NCBI RefSeq assembly: GCF_037126465.1
Contig: NC_088202.1
Location: 131,640,123 to 131,704,122 of the forward strand
Reading direction: 5' to 3'
DNA from: Ornithodoros turicata
Taxonomy: Eukaryota; Arthropoda; Arachnida; Ixodida; Argasidae
DNA length: 64,000 nucleotides
Shown: positions 22,000-35,449 of the stretch, piece by piece
Numbering within the stretch: position 1 is the stretch's first letter
Layout of the letters: each line of letters opens with the position of its first letter
Translations under genes and position numbers: made by a program
Notes under the pieces: model-generated
Database searches by the model: none
What the model was told of the DNA's origin: nothing
Seen by the model: the letters and a program-made list of their open reading frames with translations, nothing else

Positions 22000-24830
22000 T
22001 TAGTGCTTTGCTTTTAGTGATGGACTCATGCTTTTCATTTATGTTAGGGTGAAAAAATTACCTTCATAATAACACGTTCTCCGATTTCGTTGATGTAGTG
22101 AAAAATAGTCGTATTATGCATATAGGGGATGACTGCCAAATGACACTGGAAAAACTTGACAACCGTCCATTCAGCTTCTGCAAGATTCGTGGACCTTCGC
22201 TCAGTCCTCAACACCAAGACAAGGCAATGAAAGCCTTCTGTGCATTCTTGAAAAATAGCTACTAAAGAACAACAAGTTGCAAATAAGACACGATAGTACA
22301 TGTGAGGCTCACTACAGAGTGTCACGTACGATAGTAAAAACTCACAAGAAATGGAACTCACAAAACTCACAAGAAATGGAGCTGCAGGCGCCCCTTTGGG
22401 CAGCCACAAAGTTCCAACTCCCGCCGAGTTAGCTAAGAAGAAGAAGAAGACTGACAAATCGGAGTTCCTGTTGTCCGCCACACCTTGCGGACTGCTTCGT
22501 TGCCTGTGTAGTCTACTGAGCAAAGACTGCGCCACTGCTGTAAGAACAAGTACACGATACACCGCCTTACCCAGTTTTTCTACCTGCCGCCTAAACCTGA
22601 GTTCTACCTTATGGGGGCACGATTTGCGCAGAGAACTGAGGAAGCATGTATTAATAATACCGCCTGATTAGTTTCGAGTGGGAAGAAGAATAAAGGCGTA
22701 CTCGTCTCGCGCAATAAAATCGGCAAGTGCCTTTATCGTGAAAATCATATCTTAGAGAAACTAATCGATCCTTTATCTGCAAGTTGAGTCCTCCTTCGTC
22801 CTCTCCTGTTCCTCCTCGCATTCCTTGACTACGAGTGGTCCTGGGGGACTACTTGCGTTGTATTTGCACACGGCAGTGTAAGTTGGTCGACCCATCTGTG
22901 AGTACTGCAGTGAGCGAAGGGTAACGGCACTGCATCATGTCTAGCGCAAGTTGTTTCAACACGACCCCTATTTAGCATTGTTCATCACCTTATCATCAGG
23001 ACATATCCCATCCTGTCTATTGTGCCTTGGTGTAGTGGGCCGCTCCTCATGTGGCGAATTTCCCCATTCATTATCATTAATTTATCTGTTGTTGTTGTTG
23101 TTGTTAGAAGCGATGTATTGCCTTAAAACGGCTGTCATTCAAATTCAAAATTCGTGTACAGTAGCTTCGTCCGTTTTATCTCAGAGTGAAACACAAATTA
23201 CAGGGCAATCTCATTCCTCGTACGGAAATTAAGAGTCCACTCAGAACGATCTTTAAAATCCATCAGCGATGAAATCAACGAGATCATTCCAACACAATTG
23301 TGCCTCGAATGAATACCCAGTTCCAAATTGAATTCTGCTGATCTTATGCGTCAGGCAAAATGCACGCGAGGCAATAATACTTCTAAAGCAGAATTTTCAA
23401 TAAACGCTGCCGTCCGCAAATCGTTTTCGAGAGAAAGCCCGCGGTTCCTTCCAAATGAGCTTTCCGGGAGCGGCTAATTATTGAGAAACAGAATATCTAA
23501 GCATTCATCGCAGGCGAAAAGCACGCTAAATAATTATTTATTCATTTCGGAATGCCCCATTTTTTTTCCTTAAGGAATAACCAAGCCGACCGTAGTCGGG
23601 CTCGCCTCTGTTTTCATACCACTACGCATAGGAAGCAGCTCAGCTGTCTGCGCAGCTACCAAGTTTCCCTTTCTCCCCATTGCCCGTGGAGCTACCTCAT
23701 TGGTCGCTTTTCGAAATAAGGGAGTAACATTTCCAGGTTGAGATACACGTGGTTTCTTCTGTGGACGCGTGCCGGTCGACGAATACCTCCTTGTGAGTGT
23801 GAGTGGACAGACAGTTCGTCACGTGGTTTCACCAAACTTCACCCCCTCCCCTGTCTGTGTGCACACAGGTCATAGCGTTCTCGTATAAACATATTCAACC
23901 CTGATTCTTTGTGACCGATTAATCCTACCAAAGGCATTATAGATTAAAAAAAAAACACGGAAAAAACACTAGCGTTAAAATAGCTGTCCACATCTGGTAC
24001 TCGCAGCTGAAATACAGCGCCGACTGTGTCGCTACGGATCGTGGGCAGACTTTAACACTATTCTTTCTCTGCGCTTGAGAGCTCTTAACATGTAATATGT
24101 TAATATTTCTAAGTTATCTCTTACAAATGCATTGCAACTCGAATCTTGTTCAGATGTTTAGGAATCTTTCAATCTTTTTTGAACGAGTCCGTATTGCAAG
24201 TACAAAAAAACAAGAACCTTCACGAAGAACCGTCCTCGGTGGAGGCACCCTGGCGAAACGCCTGGCGTCTTGTCCTTTCCACTCCTGCCACCTGCATCAC
24301 CACACCTCACCTGATACCCAACGCCGTATCAAGCCAACCTCGCAGCGCACCATCTTCCGTGACTCACCGCGCCGCGACGTCTGGGACACACGGCGCACCT
24401 ATATATGCTATCCGATGCATAAATCCGCATATACAGCTCTCGCCGTAAAATACACGCGGCCATTCTTACTAAACCCTGACGCAACATAAGAGCTACAGTC
24501 ATAGAGGATATTTCCAACAGCGGACGATGGAGTCCGCACACTGAGAGAGGGACATATGAGAAGATGCTGACGACAGGCAGATAAGGAAGCAGATTCACAG
24601 GCCTTATTAACGTAACTATTTTACGTGCTTGCTTATAATTCTTTTTTTGCAACATCATACGTATACAAAAAACAATTTGAAACATGCGGGAGCACTACGT
24701 TCTGAATCGGAGGCGTCATGCGCACCCATAAGCCAATCACGAATGTCTTTAGATTTGTGGGCGGAGTTGACCTGTAAAAGTTAACCTGTCCCGAAGTATA
24801 GTAGGTATACCAGTCTTCATATATTTGAAT
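22000..24830. other. No gene recognised
   Basis: Short frames only. A TTG microsatellite at about 23087-23105 could be the tail of a LINE 3' end. No other structure could be supported. Confidence 0.35.
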
Positions 24831-24834
24831 GATG

Positions 24835-24975
24835 ATGGTGGTGGTGATGGTGATGGTAGTAGTGCTGAAAGAGCTCGCCGTTGTCGGCCTAACAAAGGTG
24901 GACAACGCCACGACTAACGCTCTGGGGGTAATGTGCATCCTGGGCCGACTTCTAAGGGGAATGCGCCGATATATT
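24835..24975 (+). mobile_element. Short dispersed repeat (SINE-like), copy 3
   Basis: Contains GCTCGCCGTTGTCGGCCTAA, then GTAATGTGCATCCTGGGCCG and ACTTCTAAGGGGAATGCGCC. It is preceded by a GGTGATGGT run like copy 1. Confidence 0.55.
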
Positions 24976-26275
24976 CGAACAGTAAAACTATATCAATCAA
25001 CCGATTGATCATTCGAACGTTCAGTTTCACCGAAACATTTTGGTTATATTTAGCTGAGAGAGAAAGCAAAGCCACGGCGCTATTCAAAACTATGTGCCGC
25101 TATAAGCCACTGCGTCCATTCAAAACTTTCTACCTCGAAGAAAAGCACAACGCAGAGTGGCTGTCTACTAGCGCCACGGAAGGGAAAAGAAACGGCAATT
25201 CAAATTAGAGAGGAGGAAATCATAATGAAATTCATCCGCAAACGGACGCATAACGCTACTTACTGCAGAGAAACGCACGGGAGTTCTTAGAACTACGGCA
25301 ATGACCGTCTCATCTTTTTTGTTTAATGCCTAAATAAATATTAATGATGCTCCCGAATTAAGTGGGCGCGCAGCGCTTAAAAAATTAAGCGCATTTCATG
25401 GGCAGCAATTTTTTTGGCGAGTAAAAAAAAAAAACGGGAATCTCGTCGGGAGGGTCCATGGAGGACAATTAATCACCCCAGCACAGATTATATGCTGTTA
25501 TACGGCGAAAGGATGTCTTAAAAATGAAATATAGCGCGGAGTACGCATATCCATGCAAGTATGTGCACGAGGCTGCTATGCGTATATAAACTTAAACAGA
25601 TTTCGAGTAACTTCTTTATTTTTTATTTTTCCTTTTTTAAATCTCGTTCTGAAATGCAATAATATGCGTCACGTCGACTGTACGGTGTGCCGTGAGGTTG
25701 TTTCGTTTTGTCGTGCGTTTGATTTCGTTTTTATTCAGAATTTAGGCTTACGTTTACTTGCATCCAGATTGCAATAAACCTGCATTTACGCTATAATGTT
25801 TATCCTGTCGCGTTCCCCTGGCTCATACGTTTTCTAGTGACAACAGACCCGCTGGTTCTCGAGGTTCGACGAACTTTCAAATTTGCTGGGCTGATTCGCA
25901 ATGGTTCGTTGACTTGAAATTTCTAAACAGAAGTTAAAAACACTGTTACTTCTTTAAAATCCAATGTTATGAATGTGTACCACGCGCAGGAACACTTAAA
26001 AGACGTTCGTGTAACGTCGTCGTTCTGCTGCACCAAAAGAGCCAGTTACGTTGGTGCCCAAAACAGCTATTTTCCACGTTTTTTGTCTGGCCTGCACAAG
26101 CTCAAATACGTACTCTTTGACTTACTAAATAAACCTGCAGCGTCGTGTTATTTGTTACAGTACATGTTGCCAATGCATGGCAACTTCTTCAGTTATAGAA
26201 CATTACACAAAGACGGTACGCGAAACAAGGAGTTTACATTGAACACAGATGTACAATGCAAGCGAGCTGGTGTAT

Positions 26276-26467
26276 ACTTGACGTTGGCAACATGCCAGAT
26301 GCCACTGAGCTTGGGGGTAGGACAAAAGACAGAACAACACAAAAAGGAACAGCACAAGACTATAGGCTCAGGCTTTGTCGTGCTTGAGCTTTATCTTGTG
26401 CTGTTCGTTTTTGTGTTTTGCCTTTTGTCCTTCCCCCAAGCGCAGGGACATGTTGCCAACGTCAAGG
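26276..26467. repeat. Hairpin-forming inverted repeat of about 190 bp
   Basis: The left arm TTGACGTTGGCAACATG, then GCTTGGGGGTAGGACAAAAG, then CAGCACAAGA is matched inverted on the right with scattered mismatches. The surrounding 199-codon open frame spans the hairpin and is not protein-like. Confidence 0.6.
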
Positions 26468-27163
26468 AGTTGCGCGTCTGCAACTCTGCAGAGCAACGTC
26501 TGCGCCCGAGTGCTCCTTTCAATTATGAAACATATGCTTCCGGATTCGAGATAGACAAACTTGCGTAATGCAGCCGAACTTTCGAACTTTTCGAGCGGTC
26601 GAACTTTTTCGAATATCGCGAACTTTTTCGACTTCGAAACGCGACATCTTCCTCACATCAGTACTTATTTTCATGCTGTATTCATTGTTTCATTATTTTA
26701 TACTGTGCTGTACAGCGGCCTGTACTGTGGTGCCTGTTTCGAAGAAATATGATTTTCACCTTAGGGGTTCTTGAATAACCTACAGGCAAATGATTTGTTC
26801 GAGATGTGCGCATGCTTAAAATAGGACGGAGGTTTTAATGTGTAAACATCAGTTAGATAGGACTTTTCCATTCGTAACGCTTTGAGATTAAAGGGGGCAA
26901 TCCAGACACTTGTGGTCAGCAATTTTGCCGTCTGCCGTGAAATGGAAGAACTTTGATGGCAGAAGGTTTCATGAAACGACGATGGGACGTCTTGCACATG
27001 GTCGCTATCTCCCTTTGTATTCTCATTTGTCTGAGTGCCCCAACGTCCTCACGACAAAATAGGGATCAGCGTCAAGAACGTCGTACAGTTTTTGAAACTA
27101 AAAAGGAAAATACAAAAAACTTCGTAGTGATCTGCCAAAGGTATGACAAGTGGTCTGTGTATA

Positions 27164-27957
27164 TACAGGGTGTCCACCGTAACTATAGAAGTAATTTTTA
27201 AAAATAGAAAAAATCATGTTTTCCCACTTTTAACCAATGGCGATGTGCTCTACGCCTAAATGCCCACCTTAAGAGGGCACAGGCAAGCTACCGTGTCGGT
27301 GCATTAATTAACTTTCGTTAATTAACTTTTTAAGTATCAATAATAGAAGATTGACCCAATGAGAACATCGAATCTCTTTGAGTCACTGGTAACATTACCG
27401 TTTTCAGAACAAAATCGAGAGAGTTATAGCGCGAGGAAAGGGCCTGGAAATAAAGTGATCTGGTGGTCGTTTTTCGACGCTCAAGTAGAAGCGCTCCCAG
27501 TTTCGTTTCCGCTGTATGCGGGGGACGGAAAACACTGTCGCATGGAGGACAGATTGCATGGGGACAGGTTGGTGCGACAGCTTTTTCCCACCCCCGCATA
27601 CACAGTAAATGAAAACGGGAGCGCTTGTACTTTTGCTTCGAAAAATGACCACCAGAGCACCTTATTTCCAGGCCCTTTCCTCGCGTTATAACTGCCTCAA
27701 TGTTTGTTCTGAAAACGGCAATGTTACCAGTGACCCCAAGGGATCCGATGTTCTCATTGGATCAATGAGATATTCAATGGTTGATAATTAAAAGATAATT
27801 AATGAAAGATAATAAAAGCTAATTAAGAATAGTTAATTAATTGTTCAACAGAGAAGCTTGAGAGAAGCGTAGAGTACATTACCATTGGTTAAAACTGGGA
27901 AAAAGTGATTTTTCTATTTTTAAAAATTAGTTCTATAGTTACGGTGGACACCCTGTA
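27164..27957. mobile_element. Near-complete palindromic element (about 794 bp)
   Basis: The ends read ACAGGGTGTCCACCGTAACT and its complement. The two halves then match through the body with moderate divergence: for example GAGAACATCGAATC, GGTAACATTACCGTTTTC, AAAGGGCCTGGAAATAA and GAAGCGCTCCCAGTTTCG on the left each have an inverted partner on the right. The centre is near 27560. No protein recognised. Confidence 0.75.
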
Positions 27958-28913
27958 TGTGTGCCTCTCCGCCAATCTAGGCATGCAGACCGCCCGAATC
28001 CGTACGTCCCCCCCTCCTCCTCCCCTCTCGAACGTGTCACTTCTCGTCCTTTTATCTTTTTGCTTCAAGCGGAGCACATGGTCCCTGGATGGATGTAGAC
28101 GCTTAAAGAGAGAGAGAGAGAGAAATAACTGGGCTCATGGAGCTGCGTGACACTCAGAAGGGGTCTGCGGCTCCAATTCCATGGGCACCCGGGGACGCTA
28201 AAAAACTTACGTCAACACGCTCATCGCAAAGCAGCAACCAGAATGGTTAATATCGCTTTGTCTCCTGATTTGCTGAGGAGGAGGGGCGTATGTCATTTCT
28301 GGTCACACTTTGCTTATGTGCCAGGTGCTGCAGAAAATGGCATAAGCTTCCAGTTTGCTGCAATATTGCTGCGAACACAAAGCTTATGACATTTTCTATG
28401 TAGTTAGAACTATATAGTAGAACTATATAGTTCGATTTTGTGATTAATCACAGATTAATCACGAAATCTAACTGTATCATCCTGAACGGTGTTGTTTTTT
28501 CTGTGTGCTACGTCACGAAGGAAAACCGCTCGCTAATAGCGGTATATCACCATCATCCATCACCAACCTCTCCTTGTAGAGACTACAGAGGCGATAGTCG
28601 GTATTTATTAACTTCTCTCCTCCGCACCCACCACTATCACCGCACGGACACACGGGAGAGAGACAGAGAAAAGAAAGAAGAAGAGACGTTCGCCGCTTTT
28701 GTGCAGCCGTGGGGTGGTGCCCCATGTGGTGGTGATGGTGGTGGTGGTGGTGATGTTTGGAGGAGGTGCCGTCAGCCTGCTCAGGCCCTCAGGGGTGGCG
28801 GCTTGGTGCCCAAAGGGGAGGGGGAAGGAAGGATGAAAGAGGGATGGGGAAAGATGATGGTGGTACACGAGAGGGAGTGGGAGAGGCGTGCAGTCACTTT
28901 TGTTCTGGGGTTA

Positions 28914-29437
28914 GCGGGCGTTCACACGGGCCAACTTTCTGCATCAACTCCAAAGTTGGTCCGAGTCGGCCGACACCGCCAACCATGACCAACTCCAGCT
29001 GCTAGGAATCGGTCGTCGAGAGAAACCTTCGGAGAGTTGATGGTGTTCTAACCAATCAACGTGAGGAACATTGCCACGTGACCTTCGAGGGCGTCAAGAG
29101 CTTTCGTTCCTGCCGTACTCGCTGCATGTGTTCAAATCCTACAGGGGTACCTGGGATTTCTATTTTTATTTTTTTTTTACTAGCGCCTGATAAGCATATC
29201 AATAGGCATTTTTTGATACAGAGGTAATCTTCTGGCGGAATAAGATGACTTCGGTTTGATTAATGACAGTTGAAAAGCCACCAGCTGTTGGATTTGAACC
29301 CATACACCCCGATTGCCGAAAGGTTGCCTGTCGGTGGAGTTACCGAGTTGGTACGTGTAAGCACGGAGACGTTACCTTCTTCGTCATAAGATGTTGGTTC
29401 GAGTTGGTGCAGAAAGTTGGCCCGTGTGAACGCACCC
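28914..29437. mobile_element. Harbinger-type MITE, copy 1 (TTA duplication)
   Basis: 524 bp. The ends are inverted repeats with GCGTTCACACGGG and CAACTTTCTGC, flanked by TTA on both sides (28911-28913 and 29438-29440). The interior is homologous to copy 2, with CATTGCCACGTGAC shared. A 3-bp TTA duplication fits PIF/Harbinger. Confidence 0.8.
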
Positions 29438-29439
29438 TT

Positions 29440-31000
29440 AGGGTAGGCCTGAAGAGCTATATTCAGCACAGAAAACACGAGCATCCCTGAGTAGCCTTCT
29501 TCGGGATCTGGCAGTGCCAGTACAATTGGTGAGGTTATCCCACGGCTGGTGCAGTCAGCTGCTTCAGAACGAACACGGACACATGAACATATCTTTCTTT
29601 TTACACATATTTTCTTGATATCGGTGGAGTTGCCCCCGACTGCTGTGACTAGCTTTTCATTTCTCCGTCTCCTTTTACATTTGCAACAAGAGGCAGAGGA
29701 AATATTGATAGGAGAATGAAAAAAAAAAAAAAACAGAAACATTGTTTCTGCTAACTTGCCACTCTACCTGATGGTCGATGACGATCCACGCTGGAAACGT
29801 AAGTTCTCAATGGCTCCGCAACTTTTCCGATACAACAACAGCCACTTGGAGCGTTCAGGAAAGTGTCCCCTCTACGGAGCAAGAAAGAAAGAGTGCATTC
29901 GCGTAAGTGAGAAGGCGTTTGTGTAGGTGGGGCTGGTGGCTTGGCGGATTTCCCCGGATGGCGGTTATAGTCAGCTGCATCTGTCCCACGCTCCTGTGCT
30001 GTCTGAATGAATGGAAGTGAAAAGGAAAATGGGGAGCGCAGATGCCATAGTTTGCTTGTGAAGCAATCAAACAGGAAAGACTGTACTCACAAATGCGTGC
30101 AATAAGGGAAAATAGTACGCAAATTGATTGCGGTTGGTATCTGTGTGCCGCTATGCGTGGTTCGCTATACCAGAAATTGGCACCAAATAGCATTACAGAA
30201 CCATTTAGTGTTACGTTCGATAAGAAACTAGATTTAGAACGATCTAGCAGCATGCGGTAGCAAGATGTAGTGGCGACGGCGACTTTAAGCGTTGGTTTCA
30301 CGGTTCCCGGTCTACTGGCAAAGAAGCGTGTGCCTACTCATGTCCAAACGCAACAGACTGATCAACTAATTAACTAATCAGACAGACAGACTGATGAACT
30401 AATCAACTAACTAACGACAGTCACGCGGTAATCTATACGGACGGGCTCGGTTCGCAATGTACTGCACGATTAGCGTGTTCCTTCGTCGTATAGTCGCACC
30501 TGCTACTGAATGCGGTGCCCGTTTGTCCCATGCGACATCGACTATTTGAGTTACACGTTATGCTTCTTACGCCGCGCCAGCATACCAAGTGCAATTACAG
30601 CAATAATACAAGTTAATACATATACAAATATCTAAATGTGGTAAGACAACAAGGTACTATATGATATACATTGCTTATGAGAATGGAGATATATGCATAT
30701 GTACAATTCATTACACAAGTATCATAAGGTTGAAAATATGAATAAGTTGAGTAATCAATCGAATAAAGAGCTCTTAATGACCGACATGAAAGAAACTCAA
30801 CTTGGATGTTATTACTAGCGTGCGAATTTATAAGTACTGGTAGTTTGTGCGCATACTTTGTGCGTAGTTTGTGTATTTTATTTAAAAGGTCTATGAGAGC
30901 AGCATAGATGTCGTTTTTGCGGTTGAGTTATACGGGCAAGCGGACATAATCTCGAAGACAGTCTGGAACTACAAGGTGACTAATTACCTAAAATGCACTT
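29440..31000. other. No gene recognised
   Basis: Only short frames. Just beyond the MITE, the minus strand encodes IVLALPDPEEGYSGMLVF, which I do not recognise and cannot support as an exon. Confidence 0.3.
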
Positions 31001-31289
31001 GAACTGGGGGATTTGGGGCGAAAGCGAGATACCAGAATTGGAGACAACCCTCGTTGAAAGCCATTCTGTTTTTCAAATATCCTGAAGCAAGCACGTACCT
31101 TGAAATATCCATCGCTGAACTTTGCTACGCAAATGAGCCGAAACCGAGACCGCGCCGGTCGGGAGGATAGCCGCTCATTCCGCGTCACACTGGCACGTGT
31201 GTTTGATCGGGTGTACCTCGAAATAAAGCGATCGAAATCTCCGCTGCAAAATAAACTACTGGAACTAAACGTTATTCGACTACCCCGGA

Positions 31290-31610
31290 CATAAAAATGT
31301 AGACAGCGAACTTGGACTAACCTAATAATAAACTAACCAACGTGGTGTTCCGTCGTGCCTGCCCTGCTAGGCCTAACGGCCGCTAAAAGTTGATTTTCGT
31401 TCGCTAACACGACTTGGACAGACATCGAAAACCCGTGAATTTGGGTGGTTTACTATCGATACCGTGCTTTTAAACTGGCATGTATACCGTGCTTTTAAAC
31501 ACGGCATGCCATCTTACAAGGCAATCGAGCATCTGTTTGATCTTCTTTATTTCGAGAACGTGAATTTCCAGATCGGGGATTTCGCAACCGGAATATCGAG
31601 GTCCACACTT
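31290..31610 (+). repeat. Dispersed repeat family A, uninterrupted copy
   Basis: It shares with 44430-45225 the blocks GGACTAACCTAATAATAAAC, CTGCCCTGCTAGGCC, TTCGTTCGCTAACACGACTT, TTTCGAGAACGTGAATTT and GATTTCGCAACCGG. Shorter copies of the last block lie at about 33630-33715 and 46435-46490. The type of element is unknown. Confidence 0.55.
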
Positions 31611-32054
31611 TTGGAGCAATTGAGATGATTTGAGTAGGTGTTGACCTGCTGGCCAGATCAACCGCTCTGTCGGCGGAGGTCATGGGCTTCTGAGACGCGC
31701 GAACGAATAAGATGAGTCTATGCGGTAGGACGACGCGGGCAGGTAACGTGCAGCGCGCGCTCGAGGCCTCTCTTCCGCACACCTTTCAAGAACCACCCAT
31801 AAGCAGCTCGTGAGTCGAGAAGAAAGAAACACGCCGCAAACACACAGCCACGAACAAAGGCAGAACGAGTTGCTGACGTCACGCAGGGATCGTGCTGGCC
31901 GTCCGAGGCTGCTTTCTCATATTTGCAAATATGCACAGTGCACAGCAAAGCGAAACTATTTTCTATGGTGACTCCCGTTGGGCAGTTCGGAAAATAAGCA
32001 TGTTAAATGTCACCTCGTTGCTCATTTAAGAAGGACGTATATGCCAACAAATAA

Positions 32055-32430
32055 GGGGCTTCCGGAAAAATCGGTCCCGGAAAATTTGGTCCCGGAAAAA
32101 ATGGTCCCTGGTTACATGGGCGGAAATAATGGTCCCGCGCTCTTCCGTGCGCCTAACAATACAGGATCGTCGCTGTGGACAGCCAATGAACCGGATCATA
32201 TATAGCCGACCAAGAGATATCATTCGCCCTCTCCTGGTGTGTTGAAATTGGGAGACATGGCCACTTTTAATTCACACCGATATTAATGCACAATAAAAGC
32301 TGCATGCCATTCCATGAAGAACATAAAAGCGGTTATGTTTCTCAAACGCTAGCGAACTAGTGCAACGAATAATATCGCTATTATGTTACTCATTGAATTG
32401 CATGCAGATTTTGTTACCAATTAACACATG

Positions 32431-32461
<31 letters not shown>

Positions 32462-32660
32462 TGTCTCCCAATGTCAACAAATTTCGAGAGCGAGTGCTAA
32501 CACTCTGTCGGCTGTGATGTGTTTCATCAGCTATGCGTAACCACGCCCCTGTATTGGGCGCCCAGGACCGTGCGGGACTAGCGGGACCATTGCGGGACCA
32601 TTTTTTCTGCTCACACAACCAGGGACCATCTTTTCCGGGACCAAATTATCCGGGAACATT
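32055..32660. mobile_element. Inverted-repeat element built on CCGGAAAAAATGGTCCC
   Basis: The left arm (32063-32165) and inverted right arm (32555-32656) share GGAAAAAATGGTCCCTGGTT, then AATGGTCCCGC and CAATACAGG. Between them are about 400 bases with a TA microsatellite at 32444-32461. It lies immediately before the pogo-like MITE. Confidence 0.52.
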
Positions 32661-32705
32661 TTTTATACAAATAAAAACAAATAAATATATGGGAACAAAT
32701 AAATA

Positions 32706-33474
32706 AAGTCAACCCTCGATTTATGAACCTTCGATTTATGAATTCCCTCGTTTTATGAACACGAGCACGGGGAACCAAACTTTTTCCATTCATTTTCCCC
32801 TCGTTTTATGAACCTCGCTATTCGAATAATGAACGGAATTTCTGGGAACCAACTAGGAGTTGCCCAGCGTTTTTGCTCTCAATTTATGAACGGATCATTC
32901 CGAGGTCAACAGAAACCTTCAAAGGGATAATTCCGTGGTCTTATGAATGACACCTGAACGAACAAAACGTTTTCCAGGTATTGCACCCTCGGTTCTTAAC
33001 CCCTCGAAATCCGAACAACAAACGGGTTTTCCGGGGTCGCACAAGGTGCGACCAAGTGTTCCTGACCTCAGTTGATGAATAAGGTGGTCGCTGTCACCCG
33101 GAGATTAATAAACGGAGGTTAAAAATCCCGGAGGAAATCCGAGACCAGTCCAGTGCGAATGTGGTGACATCTCTAATTTCCAAGATTGGCACAGCGGAAG
33201 GCATGGTCCAAAGCAAAATTAAACAATTTAGTATTGCATAATAAACAGAGTGTGAATGCGCTAACGTCTGTTCTTTGTGAGATTGATACAGCAGAAGGCA
33301 CGGTCAAAAGCAAAATTACACAATATATGGCATTATAAACACAATCCCAACTCGGAAATACTGTTCCATTTGCTCGATAGTACTCAGTTAACTGAATTTT
33401 CGATTTATGAATCCCTCGATTTATGAACGATTTTTTCGGGGAACCGAGGGTGTTCATAAATCGAGGGTAGACTG
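32706..33474. mobile_element. Pogo/Tigger-like MITE with TA duplication
   Basis: Inverted ends AAGTCAACCCTCGATTTATG and, reversed, CAGTCTACCCTCGATTTATG, flanked by TA (32704-32705 and 33475-33476). The interior is full of CTCGATTTATGAAC variants. TA duplication and CAGT..CTC ends suit the pogo branch of Tc1/mariner. No transposase was seen. Confidence 0.66.
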
Positions 33475-34414
33475 TATATGCAAGCCACGTGTCGTATGTA
33501 CACGTCGTATGAATAAACGTAACAATTGATGTTAATGTCTACACGATCCTGCTTGTAGTTGACATAATAGGATGCGCAGCACGTAAATGTCCAAATATAC
33601 ACACAAGTAAGTTTACTAGGCGACCAGGAAACTTAAATATTTCGAGACCGCGGAAATTGAGACCGGGGATGTCGCAACCGGCAATATCAAAGTCCTCCCT
33701 TCCCAGTCTCCGGACATCCGCAGGAACTTCTACCTGTGTCGCCCCTGTTACAAGTGATATCCTAGAATTATATATTGTCACGCTGTAAATGATGGACGCG
33801 ACATAATATTCCGGCGGATACCCAACCACTGCTATATACTTGGGCATGACGAAGCCGGCGCTGTTGCGCGCAGAGCACGTCAGAAACGATCCGCTCGACA
33901 AATACGAACGAACAAACAAATACGAAGTCTGACGCAAGATGCATGCAGCCCTTTCTGCTAAGCGACAATGGCTTTCCAGCAACGTTCGATCCCTTCGCCA
34001 CCACCAGGTTGACCCATCTATACCACACCGCCATCGTTTCCGGAGAAGTTCCCACTTTGTCCGCTCGCCTGAATTTATCCTACACACATCAAATCACACC
34101 ACACCATCACCACAAATACTTAGGAAGGTGGAATGCGTAGATCTGTGAAGGGCACAGAACATATCAGTTAGCACTTATCATTCAACACGTCCAAGCCCTG
34201 TGGAGCCGTTTGTGGAGCTTTTTTTTTTTTTTTTACACACACCGAGCTGGTGATACGTTCAGTGCGGGTGCGTTCAGTGGTACGTACGTACGTATAATCG
34301 CATTGTGTCGTGTGTCTTGTTGCTGTGTCCCGTTTTTTCTTCTTACCCTTTCTTTCTTGTCTTTTTTCTAAAACGGACCGAACATTCTCCCCCTCCCCCC
34401 CGCCATTCTGGTTA

Positions 34415-35428
34415 CATCCCATTTCGCCTAATCCGGATTATCGGATTAAAGAGGCGAGAGGGGTGACCGGCGTTAGGTGAAATGGGACTGCTGTGCAATC
34501 TCATTAGGCGAAATGGGACTGTCGACAAGTGGGCGTTACTTACATGCCCCGCAACCGATAGTGACGTGACGACAACCTTTCGTCGTCCGAAACAAGGACC
34601 CTTTACATTTGCAAATGAAGGTGTGTGCCATACCACTAATAATAAAATGAATTGATTATTATCGAGTAAAACGTTTTCGTTGACTCATGAATGGATGGAT
34701 GAATGAATGTTTAAAGCAAAAAAGGGATAAGTCTCCATACAGACTGGAAACGGAAATGGACCCGCTACCACTTTGCAAAATCGCTAGCAGGGACACAGGT
34801 TTTTCGTGCGGCTCAGGGAATTGGTCTTGGAATGAAAAAAAAGGCATGTTTTTTTATTTTTGCTCACTTCAAATAAAAAAAAAGAAAAGAAGACAGAAAG
34901 AAAGAAAACTCCACTCGTGAAAAGAGCGAAGGGAACACGGAGGGATGGCGAAGGATAGTCCGTGATCAACCAGATGGTTGTGACGTGGCACGAGTGCACA
35001 CCCTGTGACACCCTGTGCACGTGACCTGTGATAGACCTCATTAATGTAGCACACAGATACGAAATATAACAGGTATAGTGACTTCTGGCAGCACGCTTCA
35101 ATAGAACCAGCAAAGGGGTAAAGTTGTTATGTGGAGACAAAGAATAGCAAGTTGCTCGCATTTTCAGGAAGTACTAAAAAGTGCATTTAACGCAATGCTA
35201 TGCTTGAATAAAACCAACGAGGTTGTAAAGTTATGTGAAGATGCGAAAATGACTTTTGGCAGCACGCCAGTGGACCGCCGCCTTTCATCACGTGACACGG
35301 ATCAGTAAGCCAAGTGGGACTGTCTGCAGCATGCATTAGGCCAAATGGGACCCCCTTGAGTTGGAAGTTGGTGAACCTCCTGAGGGATTGCGAGATAACC
35401 CGCTAAAAAGCATTAGGCGAAATGGGAA
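34415..35428. mobile_element. Element with TTAGGCGAAATGGGA ends, copy 1
   Basis: The left end (reverse complement) reads GGATTAGGCGAAATGGGA and the right end reads ATTAGGCGAAATGGGA. The same 16-mer recurs inside (34503, and a variant at 35337). Copy 2 (54980-55665) shares internal blocks such as GGATTAAAGAGG, AAGTGGGCG and ACAAGGACCCTTTA. No coding content. Confidence 0.6.
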
Positions 35429-35449
35429 TAGGCGAAGTGGAAAGACACG

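Noticed and set aside
25969..26568. 199-codon plus-strand open frame
   Set aside because: It runs through an inverted repeat, has no recognisable domain and shows no splice-site support.
28440..28988. 182-codon plus-strand open frame
   Set aside because: It is created by GGT/GGA-rich low-complexity DNA and overlaps the start of the Harbinger-type MITE.
29260..29742. 160-codon minus-strand open frame
   Set aside because: About a third of it is the right end of the Harbinger-type MITE; the remainder has no recognised domain.
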